Part shown: positions 12,101-25,019 of the stretch, piece by piece | How positions within the stretch are numbered: the first letter of the stretch is position 1 | Layout: every line of letters begins with the position of its first letter | Origin: Casuarius casuarius | Lineage: Eukaryota; Chordata; Aves; Casuariiformes; Casuariidae | Assembly: GCA_003342895.1 (NCBI GenBank) | Contig: PTFA01000086.1 | Coordinates: 1,262,939-1,326,938 of the forward strand | Reading direction: 5' to 3' | Length of the DNA stretch: 64,000 nt | Notes under the pieces: model-generated | Told to the model about the DNA's origin: nothing | Database searches by the model: none | The model's input: the letters and a program-made list of their open reading frames with translations, nothing else | Translations under genes and position numbers: made by a program

Positions 12101-14684
12101 ATTGATTATGACCTGCTAAGAATCTGACCAAATATCTAACAATCGGGGATGAAGAAATGAAAACATTTTGCTAAAAACCAGCCAACAGCTTCCTGGGGAT
12201 CTGGCCTGTTTACCTTGCTGGTGCTGCAAGCTTTACCCTGCCCTTGTCTTTCAAATTGTACCAATTTAAGTTAAGTGAACCTTGTTCTCTGGTGATGGCA
12301 CACGAGTTTAAAAATGAAAGCTAGTGATACGGAAAAAAAACCAAGACAAAAATGTCTAGGTGACTCATCAAGGGTAATCCTCTGGCCAAATGCAAGAAGT
12401 GCTTAGTGCAGACTGACTCTGCACATCTCTGCACACCGAAGACACAAACTGCTTCCCAACACCCAACTAAAGACAATAAAAAACCTAGAAGAGAACAGCA
12501 AAGACTAAGGATACCGCTACTGTGCCTGCAACAGCAGTGAATTTGATAGATGGAAGTGTCCAAAGGAACAAGGAAGAAGAATAAGGCCAACTGCAGACTG
12601 ACAGTCCAGACTAGTCTGCAATGTGAGACAGAGTCCTCCTGACTCCGCACCCGCAACCAGAGCAACTCTGAACAGGAGCCAGCAGCTCCGTGCAATCCAC
12701 AGAGGAAAACATACAGCTCTCATTCCATTATCTATGTCATAAATTATATAAATTAAATTACCATATGTAAATATTTGAAACAAACTACATGCATGAAATG
12801 TCTGCCACTAATACATAAGTCAGGCAGGGAGGAAATAAGGGCCTTTATCATAAGCTTCCAGGTGGGTGGTTTATGAAAGATGGGGAATTAAACTCTGAAC
12901 TTCCACTCTAGCATGATTACAAATTGCAATATACAGCAGGTGGAATAAGAAATAGATACAATCAAACCACAAATAGCTTAAATAACCTAAAAGTCAAAAA
13001 ATATAAAGGGAAATGCTATCCAAGCCACATGCAGGGCTCAGGAGGGAACATGAGAAGGGCATCATAGCAGCAAGCCCTGGTCAGTCTGGGTAACATTCGG
13101 AGCAGAGACGTGCTGCACTGCCAGCTGCAAATAAGGCTCGCCGTCTAGCAAACAGAGGAAAATCTATTCTATTAGTAGAGTTACATGCACAGACAGAGCA
13201 CAAAATGGAGAAAGCTACCTCACTTTTTTGCAGCATTAATTTAATTTGAGTTTGCATTTTGCAGCCAATACTTCAGCTGAAACAGCAGGACACTTAGACA
13301 TAAATCACAAATGAAAGAAACACAAAATCACACTCATAAAAATACAGGTACAACTCAGTAAAACATGCAGCGACATCAGCTGCATGAGTGAAATTTTGCA
13401 GTTGTCATTCCTAAATTGATATGTGCTATTATAGTGATCTTTGCACAAATTGTGTAAGCCACTATTTTACTAAAATATTTACCATCCTGTCCTGTATGTT
13501 CTGGTAGCATAGCTATTTGGGTTATTTGGATAGATTATTCCAGAACTCTTCAAAAAGTGCTTTAATAATTACATTATTCTCAAACATTTTTTAAATTATC
13601 AATTCATTTCTGCCGCAAAATGAATACCTTCAAAATACTTGTTCAACTACATATATAAAAAAATACCACAGAAGTCCATCTAATCATTATTTGATGATAA
13701 TTATTCTAGTAGTTATAGAAGAAAGCAACAAAAGGAAGAAAAAGCTGCTTTGACAGCCTAATTCCTGTTTCTCCGTATCATTCTCGATCCAATGCTCTAG
13801 GATGCTAAAGTTAGACAAATCACAATGTTAATTCTGATCATATTCAACATGCCTTTTAACAGACAATTCTTATCATCAGCCAGCTCTCAAAAAAAACTAC
13901 TCGATGGCTGTCTCTAACTTAAAATGCTAAAACTCTAGGATAGCTTTTAAAGTGAATTTGTGTTCTGGATCAGAAAAATTTAATTCATTTTTAAGGAAAT
14001 TTTTATATTCATTATAGATTTCTTGTGAAATAAGACTGATTCAAGCATGTATACATTTATTAATATGTCTGTGGTTTGACCTCAGACTGCTTTTATTTTG
14101 TTTACATGAAATCAAAATAGGATAGAGGTAAATAAATATTAAGGGCAACTTCTCTAATGAACAAATGGGGCAAATTTCAAATCAATATTTCACCTGAGTT
14201 CATAGTTTGGTCTTGGAGACTTTTAAAATAAACCTTCCCAATATTCCCCACATATTGATTTCAAACCTCTTTCATTTTCCAATTAGAAATGGTAAATCAA
14301 GGTCCCAGTCCTATAAGCCTTGGTTCTGCAGGCCGCTAAAGCTTATACTTAAACACATATACATAACCTGAAATCTTTAGCTGAGTTAGAATGACTGTGT
14401 GCTTAAGACTGTGTGCTGAATGCTTATGAAGCTGAGCCAAATGCGTGCGCACAAGGGGACAGTGAAGAAAAAACATCTTGCTTTCTTTTTTGTCCTCCTG
14501 TCCAAGCTTGACCTGAATGACCTGCATGGAGAAGGAACCCGTATTTCCTCTATTTTCACATTTCCTCAGGAAGCCAAGACTGTCTAACAACTTTACCAAA
14601 CGTTTCCTATTCACGTTGTACAGTAAGCATTCTGGGTTTTTTTTGTTTTGTTTTGGTTTTTTAAGAGAAAACTTAGGCAATAGG
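9140..14684. other. Anonymous AT-rich non-coding DNA
   Basis: No gene is recognised. A minus-strand frame at 12321-12695 is hydrophobic but unfamiliar. One unknown base lies at 10523. An imperfect hairpin (ATAATGGG with CCCATTAT) lies near 11615-11641. The G-rich tract at 11853 is listed separately. Confidence 0.6.
11853..11883 (+). repeat. G-rich tract with G-quadruplex potential
   Basis: GGG, then GGAAGGAA, then G10, AGAA and G5. There are enough G runs for a quadruplex with one longer loop or a two-tetrad core. Confidence 0.7.
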
Positions 14685-14767
14685 ATTGTGAAATTTGTCC
14701 AAGACCATAAACAGAGTCAGTGGCAGAGGGCCAAAAGCATCAAGAGATCTGATTCCCAGACCCATCC
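14685..14767 (+). mobile_element. MIR/CORE-SINE-like ancient repeat, 3' half
   Basis: The order of words follows the 3' half of amniote MIR-type SINEs. A decayed 'acttgcccaaggtca' appears as AAATTTGTCCAAGACCATA. Then come CAGAGTCAGTGGCAGAGGG and GATCTGATTCCCAGACCCA, which correspond to the MIR stretch in which a shared gtcagtggcagag is followed by the decayed end of the element. The tRNA-derived head is not visible. Such copies predate the bird-mammal split and are strongly diverged. The call rests on visual similarity only. Confidence 0.55.
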
Positions 14768-15635
14768 TTTTTATCATTCTAGAGCCCTTCATTCTGTCAC
14801 CTTTGACATGCTGAACTACAACTGGAATAATTTTAAGGAATTGTCTAAGAAACCTGCAGTCATATGAAACTTATTAGAAATCAAAGGAGGGTCCTCTAAT
14901 TCCTCTTTGGAGCTTTGCAGTATGTATTCCTCTGGGATGTTAGTTGTATTGCTGAGAAAATAGTTCGCAATGAATAATTTATCCAATGAATTTAATCTGG
15001 TTTCTTACTTCTGCAATATCTATAATCAAATTGTGATTTTCTCCCATCTATTTGTTGCTTAAAACTGTTTCACAAATTAATTTAGCAATTGGTGCCAATT
15101 TACTCTCGTCTCAATTATCCGATTATCACAGGAGAGTCCAAATTGTTCTGACAATAGGAGTTTTGTATAATTGATGGAATTTTCAATGTAAGGCATAGTC
15201 ATCGGCAGCAACGCCAGCAAAGTGTAGTAGTATGGAACGTGATTCTCGCTGTACAGATAGCACCGAGGCTTTTGATTTTAAATTAGAACTAATATTTAGA
15301 AAAATAAAGGAAAAATCATTCCATTTCAGAACAACTGTTTTGTAATTTTCTGCAAAAGATCATATGCACTTAGGAAATATTTAAGTAAAATTAACTTTGG
15401 AAATCCTAAATTTGAGGCCTCTGGTTTATTATTCACTTTAGCTGCTTCCTACCACTTTCTTCCATTCCATCATCAATTTCTTGGCCTTTTTTGCTCAGGT
15501 CCAGCACCACTTGCAATAGAAGAAATTCAAGGGAGTAAAGTCAGGAAAGTAATTTGTCCCTCACATACTTCTGCAGAACAACAGCCTCACTCCTGAAATA
15601 ACAAGTTTAAATGAAAATTCTTTTTACATAAAGTT

Positions 15636-16066
15636 CTGAGAGTGGCTCTAGAAATGATTCTAGATTTTGTGAGAGGAGAATGGTGGCTGTAGACCTGACT
15701 CCTGAACTGGGCCCAGAAATTGTTCTAGAGGTGGCATGAGAAACAGCTCCAGAAGCAGCCCTGGAAACAACCTCAGAGGTGGCTCTGGAGACAGCCCCAG
15801 CGAGGGATACAGACATGTCTCCTGAAGCTGCTGTAGAGGCTCTGTCAGGACACAGACACAGCGCAAACTATTTCAGAATTTGTTCTAGCATCAGCTTCTA
15901 AAATTGGCTCTTGAATGCCTTTCCTGAACTGGCCCAAGAGTTGATTTCTAGGTTCACATCTAACCTCAGTTCTAAAAGCAATTCTAGGAAAGACTTCAGC
16001 AAAGGTGTCAGAGCAAGCACCAGGAACCTCCAGAAACGGTTCTGGATCAAACTCCATCAAATGTCC
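15636..16066 (-). repeat. Degenerate ~24-bp minisatellite (about 18 units)
   Basis: A tandem array of roughly 24-bp units. Six consecutive units of exactly 24 bp lie at 15724-15867; flanking units vary from 22 to 28 bp. On the minus strand a unit approximates GCTGTTTCTAGAGCC followed by ACTTCTGGA. Because 24 is a multiple of three, the array reads as octapeptides on the minus strand: AVSRATSE, VVSRAASG, AVSHATSR, TISGPSSG. Towards higher coordinates a different open frame (15845-16195, minus, 116 codons) covers the more diverged units, with echoes such as ADARTNSE. A stop and frame change near 15845 separate the two. No protein family is recognised. It may be an old minisatellite or a decayed coding repeat. 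Confidence 0.7.
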
Positions 16067-16282
16067 AACAGGAATTCTATACAATGGTGCAACCCTATTT
16101 ACACACATATCACTCACTTCTTGACCTCTTTTAAATTGCCCATTTTCCACAAACTTGCTTTTCAATAATTCGCACCTAGGAACTACATTGTGCACCTTGA
16201 AATTGTTTTCAAATTCAATAACTCAGTGGAGCTATTTTCAGCCTAGTTTGAAACCAGGGAGAAGAGCAACACACTGAGTTGA

Positions 16283-16318
16283 TTAATCAAACAAATAGGC
16301 TTAATCAAACAAGTAGGA
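16283..16318 (+). repeat. 18-bp tandem duplication
   Basis: Two adjacent 18-bp units differ at two positions: TTAATCAAACAAATAGGC then TTAATCAAACAAGTAGGA. They lie about 200 bp beyond the 24-bp minisatellite but share no unit with it. Confidence 0.8.
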
Positions 16319-16319
16319 T

Positions 16320-19163
16320 TAGGACAACTAACCAAGCAGTAACATTTTACATAGATGATGGGAGTGTGGCAGGACTGTCCATTTGTTTCGTTTGCCTCCA
16401 AGAGTAGACACCTTAGATCTACTGTGTCTCTGCTAACATATTGTTGTTTGCTTTTTATATCCCTTCTTTATGAGCTCTGAGAAATCATTCTCTTCACATT
16501 TCAGGACTCCTTATAAAAAACATTCATCACATGCTGGTGATTCAGTGAATGTTACCTGGTATTTTTATTTTAGAATAGAACATGATTTGGACAGTGCCCA
16601 ACTGTCAACTATCAATTTTATTAATATACCAGTCACTGTCCAGTCAGTCATTGGCCACTCAAAGCTTTTGTCTCTCAAAATATCCAGTTTTCTTCCTATT
16701 TCCTTGATTTCTATGTAACTGGCAAGAATTATTTACCTATCAATATGCAAGATACTTTTATTTCTTTAAAAAAAAAAATGCTGACTAGTATTAAAATTCT
16801 TATGATGTTTTAAAGTGGAAGTGCCATACAAAGTCAAAAGATAGTTAGGTGCAGATTACAAACATTTACTTTTGACCTCCAAGTTTCTTAGGGATCAAAT
16901 ACCAAGGAATAAAGCCTTATAATTTGTATATCCATGTCATCAGACAGTAAATCAAAACGGTACCATTTACCTCACGAGAGACAGACCAGCTCACACCAAG
17001 TAAAACTTCAGCTTCCACCGTCCAATTTATGGACAACAGGAAAATTCCACATAGATAAAGAACCCGAGTTGTGGATAAAGAAGTGAGACAAGATGAAAGC
17101 ACATCAGGCTCTGGATTTACAGTGTCTAAGTCTCATTGTTAGTTATTTAACATATACAAAAAAATTCTTCTTTTCATGTCATTTGTCAATAGAGGACAGA
17201 GGTCTTACTTTAACATCCAAATGCACCTGCAAAAATGCTACATTGCATGACCTCACATATCACCTAATATGCACTCAAGTATGGAAACAAACACAGAAGA
17301 AGTAGTGTTGCCTTATGGAGGAGACTTACTTTGATCCAAAAGTCCTATCAGCAACAAAATCAGAGCATTAATTTTGCAAGCAATACAACAAGCACTGAAG
17401 ATAGCAAGACAAGCAGTGGAATAAGCTGTGTAATGCCGCCTGGAAATCCTTCCCACAATAACCAGTCTAAAGGTATCTAGTTCAACAGTGCTGAATTCCT
17501 CTATGCTATTGCTCCCTTTTAATCCCAAGCGTCCCATTTCTTACTCTGTCAAACTACTAGTCACACATTGTAATATCTGCTAGGGAAAAGACATTCCTAC
17601 AAAATACTAATTTGTTATTAACATGCAAATATTGTTCATGTTCTCACTGGACCAACAAGTGGCTGCTGGCTCCCAGATACACAACAATTTTTCTCTGCTC
17701 TGTAGTTCTATCAGAAATCATTTTTATTATTTAAGCTTAGAAATAAGTTTGATTCCTCTAAATCAGACTTACGTGAGTCATTCCTGTGTTGAAGTCTGCT
17801 GTTTTAAAACACCTTGATGTGCTGTTAGAGAAGGAAATCCTGGTACCCAAATTCACCAAAAGTCATGAGAGATATCCCTCTTACAGCATTTACAGCAAAG
17901 AGAGAAGATATCCCTAATGATTAAGTGTTAGGGATTAATACGTAGTAGGGTCAGGTGGACACTTGAAGTGAAGTCCGTGTTTCAGGCATTTGGGAGGCCT
18001 GAGCTGGGGCTAAGGAGCAAGCATGTTGTTCCAAGTTCTGGCAAGACTCTCATCACTGCGCAAGACAATCATTATATTTGTGGGCTCTGGTAGAAACAGC
18101 TCTTTACAAGGGATCTCAATAATAAAATTGCAATAAGGGAGAGACTTTTTGCCATGTTGTTTTAAACTTCTGTATTTTTGCTCTCACACACTTTTAGCAG
18201 AAATATTTTCAGCAGTTTAATATCTAGAAAATTAACTCAGCTATTGAAGCTATAACTCAAGTGTACCTTTTGTGCTTTGATAGTTTAATTCACTACCTCT
18301 GGAAGGAAGGGAGATCTCCGACTGCAGCTTGTAACAGAACACAGCGAAGCATTTGTATTACCACTGCCAATTATTACAAGGCACATATGAAAAAGACTGA
18401 GAGATAATTTCAAATTTAATATACTAGAAACATAATTAAATGATTATTATTCTAGTTCATATGCAATCACAGAATTTCTGTGGATTGTTAAATACAATTT
18501 TAAAGCAGCATTGATAGTTCCCATGATCTCTCTCAGGCAATCAAGGTAGTTTCAGTAATTCACAGCTCTTAAGATTAACCTTTTGCGCTAATTCTGGACT
18601 ATAGATACCCATTTTAATCAGGTTCAGAATGCTTCAGAGATTTTGCAATTTTGCTCCAATTACAAAATCAATAGCAATACTGTCTGTCTGTCAAAACTAG
18701 GACATAGTTGCTCAATATCAAAGTCAATGATGTTTTATAATTTGGAAAAACTGCAATAAAGTATTTCATTAACAAGTCACTACCTCCACCAGATAAGCAT
18801 CTGCATGTACTTCCTTCTCAGGGTTCAAAATGCTCCCAGAAAAAATACATCTATAAATATCTTTTGAGTACAAGCATACAGATTGCAAGAAATAGAAAAG
18901 TAATTAAGTGACAGCACTTAACACAATATGCACGCAAGTGGCTGAATCCTCAGCTAAAACCAAAATCAAACAGTTTTAATACTCCTTTCTGATCAAGAAC
19001 TTATACTAGCTTCCCACTAAAACTTCACCATGAGTGACCTGTTGCAGACCAAATGGCATCAGAACTGGCAACAACATGCTTTTTCCTGGTAATATAAGGA
19101 AACAACAGAAAATTCCATTACCATGACAACCAAGTATAATTTGAGGTCATTTCACACCATTAA
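16320..19163. other. Anonymous AT-rich non-coding DNA
   Basis: No gene, RNA or mobile element recognised between the 18-bp duplication and the CR1 fragment. Frames here are all under 85 codons. Confidence 0.6.
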
Positions 19164-19350
19164 TGGAATCACAAAATAATCTAATTTAGAAGGGATCTCT
19201 GAAGGTCATCTCATCCAACCTGCTGCTCAAAGCAGGGCCAACTTCAGGCCACATTTTGAGTATCTCTAGGGTCAGAGTCTCCACGATTTCCCTGGGCAAC
19301 CTGTCCTGGTGTTAGACCACACTTACAGTGAAAAAACATTCTTTCTTAGA
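19164..19350 (-). mobile_element. CR1 LINE 3' fragment
   Basis: On the plus strand this reads as the reverse complement of a CR1 3' end. GGAATCACA-type tail repeat remnants come first, then GAAGGGATCTCTGAAGGTCA, CATCCAACCTGCTGCTCAAA and GCAGGG. The antisense of the last RT codons and UTR follows (TATCTCTAGGGTCAGAGTCT, CCTGGGCAACCTGTCC, ACAGTGAAAAAACATT). About 185 bp survive and they are clearly more diverged than the copy at 46745. The match fades after about 19350, where the copy was truncated. It carries no coding potential. Confidence 0.9.
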
Positions 19351-20816
19351 TTTTTGTCCCTATCTCTTCCTTTCTCCTGAGCAGGAACTCCCACCCTAGC
19401 GGTCCGTGGCCCAAGGGTAGTCTATCTACATTGCTTATCCACATGACAAAGCACTGGACATGCTTGGGCCCCCTCATTCTTCCCCGGCATACTCTGCAGC
19501 TTTCTTCCTATCCACACCCAAACATAGCCACGGTATTAAGCAGTTGTGGGGGGGGTAACCAGTATTGGGAGTGGGCTTGGACCAGTATTTAACTGACAGC
19601 ACAGTCTGGATGTTGGATGCTGGAGATGACCTGCAATTTCTTTCCCTGCAGCCACATTTTTGTTTTTGTTCTTACTGGACAGCTCTGTGTGTGCTTGCTA
19701 ACCCACTGTCCATCAAATCTGCTGCAAAAGCCTATGGGACCCTTCCATGAGGGGCACAACAGTCTTTTACTCTGGCTTAGCTACAGTGAGGCTCTGAGTA
19801 GTTTTAGATGAAACAAGGTATTAGCTCCGCATGGCACCTGGCTCTCTTGGCATGTAACAGGTCTTCAGCAGATTCTACAATAAAGCTTAATGACTGAATA
19901 ATCCAACAATATCACACAAGTCAGGGTTACAGTTATACCACTTCTCCTCCTAGATGCTTTTTCCTGTTAGATACCAAACCAATTTGCTCGTTGTAGCAAA
20001 TTTTGCCCTTAATATCTGAGCAAAGTCAAAGTCTTTGTTAGAGCTACTGACATGTGCCTGCATGTCAATGTCTAAAATGGATGTACAGTAGAGAGTACCT
20101 AATGCCTTAAGTATTTTTTAAGTGGTTGTGTGGTTCTTGGGGCTTCCCCTCCTCTCCCTTTATTCCTTTTTGTCTTCTGCTACAACAGAAACGTTTGTCT
20201 ACATAATTGTAACATTGAAAGGCTGAACATTTTAAAAGAGAAAGCAAATAAAGCATTTCTGAGATAATTGTTTTAAGTGTTCCCCTTTGTGTGATGCAGT
20301 ACTATAGCAATTTCCATGGAAGGTCAGAGAGCAAAAAAAGAAAAGACTAGCAGGAAAAAGAAAAAACAACAACAACAAAAAACACTTTTTTTTTTGAAAC
20401 TGCTACTAATCAAATATTGAGAAAGGGAAAGAAAGGGAAAAGGAGAAAGGTCTTTAACATATTTGTTCTGATAGAGCCTGGAGAACAAAAGCAATACAAG
20501 TATATCTGCGTTTTCATGCAATTGCATGCCAAGTAGGCACTTCAGTTTTGCAAACTGCCTACAGGAAATGCATGTGCAAACAACCAATTTTGCATACAAC
20601 ATATTAACATTACAGATGCATTGTTGTTTTGTGCATTGGTTTTCCGCTTTAATACCCTGTGGTATTTGATTAGTGTACAGAAACAATTTGCTAAGCACAG
20701 AGCCCCACTTCTGAGCCATTCTTCCTGCTGCATGAGATGATTTGGGGCGGAAGGGGGTTGTTGATGGTAGGGTATGACATTTTCTGCGGCCAGACAGCCT
20801 CACAGAACGTCTGGAG

Positions 20817-20912
20817 CTACAGGGCAACACTCCTGGAGGTCTCAGCGCAGCACTGGCGCAGCCAGCATCCCTCAGCATTTCCCAGCAGAGCCTCGATGAA
20901 CGTGGACTTGAT
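20817..20912 (-). other. Exon-like open segment behind an acceptor-like site
   Basis: On the minus strand a pyrimidine-rich run ending CCCCGGCAG (20913 upward) is followed by 31 open codons starting IKSTFIEALLGN and ending at TAG (20817-20819). The segment has balanced codon composition and sits in a locally GC- and CpG-richer patch (about 20745-20945) inside AT-rich DNA. An in-frame stop lies a short distance before the acceptor-like site, so any exon would have to begin there. I do not recognise the peptide. Thirty-one open codons are not significant alone, and the plus strand is also open here. Confidence 0.15.
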
Positions 20913-23900
20913 CTGCCGGGGAGGACAAGGAGCTACGAGCTCAATTCATTTCCACCACTATACAAATGTGTGTTCATATGACCAAAAAAAGCACAAGAAA
21001 GCCAGTTTTGGGGAGGGAGCAAGTAGTTTCAGCATCTGGTTACAGAAGGCAACTAAGACTTAAGAATTACCTGGAGCTATACCACAAGAAACTACGCTTT
21101 GTTGCTGCTTGGCAAAGCTTCCTACCACTGAACTAACAGCAAAAGGTTTCTGTAGAGATTGACAGTGCTTTTAAGTTGAGGAAAACATCTTTTAAAACCT
21201 GTGCAGCAACGTCACTTGCTGACTTTCATCACGTAAATAAAATCTTAATACCGGTATGTCAATTGTTCTCAATATAGAAATTTATTGCAAGTGTTGACAT
21301 GCTTTTGAACATCATTTTGTTTTTATTTTGGCATTTATGATAGAAAAGGATAAAAGTTATCAGCAATTGCTTACAAAAAGAACCCTTCAGAAACTATTAA
21401 TTTATGCTTCTTTTGCTGTCACAAACAAAAAGATCTCAAGCTAGCTTTACTGATAAGTTCTCCCACAAGTAGAACTGAGAAAAAATACTTGATTTTTAAA
21501 ATTAATAGCAACTTGTAAATCAAATCACTGAAGAGACCTAATAATGCAACTTGTAAAAATAACTTAAAATTGCTATTTGATCAAATGAAATGTATATTTC
21601 ATAAACCTGCAATTGTGTATTGCTAAACCTATTTATTATATTTGATAGAGGAAGAGCAGATTTGCACTGAAAATTGTAGCTGTTTAACAGATAAAAAGAA
21701 ATTGGTGTTCTGTTTTGCATTAACAGGCTCTCTCCCAGTATCTCTCTGACCAAATCTGCAAGACATTATGAGGCAGGACACAAGACAGGAGTAAATCTGC
21801 ACCTTGAGCCATGTGATATGCCCATCTGCTAGAAAACTTTAGCCCAAGGGGTTCAAAGGTTTAGAGGATTTTATGCAACAGAAACACTCAAATTAAGCCA
21901 AGAAGTTGTCATGGATAAAGAATAATCCCAGGCCCATAAATGGATAGGAAATGGGCAAATTATTTCACTAAACATTTTCTTGAAGTGTTATCTAAAAGTT
22001 TAATTTTGATAGTTAGCAGAGTAGAATAAAAACAAGATTTTATCAATACCTATTAAGAGAACAGGAAATTTTCTGGAAAGCAAGCCCATTGTTTCATTTT
22101 TCATTTACTCATGTCCGTGCTGCGTACTCAGTGTCTCTGCACATAACGCGGAAACCTCTTCAGGAGGTTACATGGACTATATATATTTTTAAAATTTCTC
22201 ATGCCAGCAGTCTTCAGATAAACACCTAATTGACTGACAGTTAGTAGGTGTCAACTTCTAATTTAAAAACCAATTTAAATTTAACCGTCATATTGTTGAA
22301 GAAAAGTATTACCTTTCGTTCAATAATTACACTTAATTGGCTTGAAGATTTAAATGCTACATTGGCTACAAACATTTCAAGCTGTGCATAATGTCTCAGT
22401 CTCCTCAGAAGACTGCAGTTACTGTTTAGTTTGAATCTCCTTTTAGTCTTTTTATAGAAACAAAAACCAAGTTTTTTTTCCTCCCCTTTGCCTTACCAGT
22501 TGATGCAAACAAAAGGCTAGATCCCCGAATTGTGACAGGTTGGCATAATTCAGCTTATTTTAATGAAAATGTACCACTTCATGTTGGCCAAAACAGTGAG
22601 AAACTTGGAGCTTTTGCCTAAATTTTGATCTTGTGCGGGACGGAAATCAGACAGCTGGCATATGGTAGTCTGTGCTACATTAAGGAGACAGCTCTGCAGA
22701 AGAGAACTGTTTGAATATACATCAAGAAATAGTTAATGAGAAGGTGCCTTAAGGCAGCATCTGCTGACGCATAACGGTACCGGGTGCTTGGTAAGTCAAA
22801 TAAAACGAATCGCATAATATAGGCATCTTCCAGAATTCCAGTCTCTAAGGGAAAGACGAATATATTTGGTGATGGTAGTGCATATATACAGTCCTAGCAT
22901 AGTCCTTCCCTCACATTGAGGTTTCACTTTCACCAACAGTAATTTTTCTTTCAGTGCTTAGTACCACACGTTCTCACCCTTGAACTGTAAACTGCCAAGT
23001 TGCCAGTCTACCTTTACTTTAAGGAGGCCAAGGACACCCAATATTTTGCACTGGCTCTTCAAGAGCACACAGGCTCTCTAAGCTTCAGTGCTCACAAGCT
23101 GGTAAACTGAACGCTAGGTATCAATCCACAACTGTAAGATGTAATGCAGAAAGAGGAGGACCACTCAGGTCAGCTGGCAGCAAAACACCTGTAGCGCTTG
23201 CTGCCTCCATGCTGGGTCTCCTCTGCTGGAGCGCCCGATTTGCCTTTCAAAGGAGCATCCACACCCTTTGCCTCTGGTGAGGGCAGAGGCTGGTGCCAAA
23301 AGGACTATTATTCCTGCTTGGTTTTAGATGAGCTTCAGTAATCAATGGAGCTAACCATAGTTGTTCTAGATCTTTTAAGTCAGGAACTATTTGTATTATA
23401 ACTAATAACAGCTTGGGCTTTGTACTTTCCTATTCCAAGATGCTTTGAACACATCTACTTGTATGCTTTCAGTTCACAGCTTAGTCCTCCAAAAACTCTT
23501 TTATGTTATGACTTTCTTCATTCTGGGTTTGGAAAGGATCTTGCACAATTTGGCCCCTATAACATAAAGAAAGATTTATTGCTCATAGAATTTTCTACAA
23601 CTCAATGATTTTATAGGCATTTTACAAACCTCTGACCATTTATGGGATCTAGCCATCATAAGCACCAATTACACCTTCCATCTAGCAGCCCGGTGCAGAG
23701 GAAATTTCCAAGAGATTTACCAGCAGGCTGCAAAACAAGGCTACCTTCGCTACTAGCCTATACTGCTGTTGTGATTTGTGGCTGCAGGTTTCCGTTAGTT
23801 TGCTCCAAACTACTGAGAAGAATTACTCCTGAAATTCTGCTAAAATTTTCCCTCTCCTTCTAGAAAAGGATGCCACAGTTTATCTTCAGCACATGCAGAA

Positions 23901-25019
23901 AAAATGGCAACATGATATTGAAGAGTATTTAGAGAAAGCACAAACCTACAGTCATCAAGCACCCCAAAATTGTGCCATCTTCTCCAGGCTTGACATTGCT
24001 GCCGAACATATTACAGATATATTGAAAAGTCATATAAATCCATTGTCTATATCTATTTTTGACACTCCCCGCCCCCCCCCAAAAAAAAAAAAGAACACTT
24101 TCCCACTTCAGATAGCAGCAAGGAATAAATTAGGGATCCTTCCCCCGGTCTGCAGAGAGCCAGCAGAAGGAAGAGTGCTTTGCTGACACAAACTAGCTGT
24201 TTGCAAAAGTCAGGGAGCAAACTAATGCTGACTGTAATGCTCCTTCCTACAATTCAGTCTCTCAACAGGAGATGGGCAAGGCACCAAGACTCATGCCTCT
24301 TCCTAATTACTGCTCTACAAATCTGCTCTTTTCACACCACACGAGGAATTTTTTTTCATACTAGGGAATTCTATAGGTGCCTATTCAGACTTTGTTTGTT
24401 TGTTGGAGATACACAAATCTGGCATATTTTTCTTAGCAAATACAGTCTTCAGTGAGTTAGATGGAATTTGGATCTATAATCATATGTGATAAAAATTGCA
24501 GGCTATGTTTCTCACAGTTGAAATTTTTATTTAGACAATGTGCAGTGGTTTAATATTGACCTTTGTTTTGAAAATGCATCAGTATACGTTCCTCTACTAC
24601 CACTGCAGTATCTAAGTGGAGGAAGAGCCTGCACGAGGCATAGTAAAATATGAACCCCACCAGAAGCGTGTGTGAAGCCCACAATGCTGTGCAGCTCTCT
24701 CTCCACAATCATCTGGCACACATTTCTTTCTTAACAAGGTATTAATCATGTCTTTGGTGATGTGGGGGAGCCTTTCACTCTGTTGTGTAGAGAGAGATGC
24801 TGGTGAAGAGGTTATAAATCTTCAGCTTCATTTGTAGGTACTCTGTGGCTCACACATACTTTCACTGTGCCAGGAAACCCCTCTGTTATTAATGATAGAT
24901 TTTCTTTTTGGGGCCTTTAGTATTTTCTGGCTTAGCCAAGCTGAGATACCCAATGATGGTATCTTTTTGAGTGTTCACCTGATGGAGTTTTCTCACATAC
25001 TTATATTACAGGTATGATA
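20913..25019. other. Anonymous non-coding DNA
   Basis: No recognisable gene. A minus-strand frame of 184 codons (20324-20878) just before this block ends in low-complexity translation of T- and C-rich DNA and is not credible. 22200-22400 is AT-rich with several homeodomain-like cores but no family signal. The C/A homopolymer junction at 24064 is listed separately. Confidence 0.55.
24064..24092. repeat. C-run followed by A-run
   Basis: CCCCG followed by C9 and then A12. Homopolymer junctions like this often carry length errors in assemblies. Confidence 0.9.

Noticed and set aside
20324..20878. 184-codon minus-strand frame.
   Set aside because: Its C-terminal part is a low-complexity translation (Cys and Phe runs) of T-rich DNA and no domain is recognisable.
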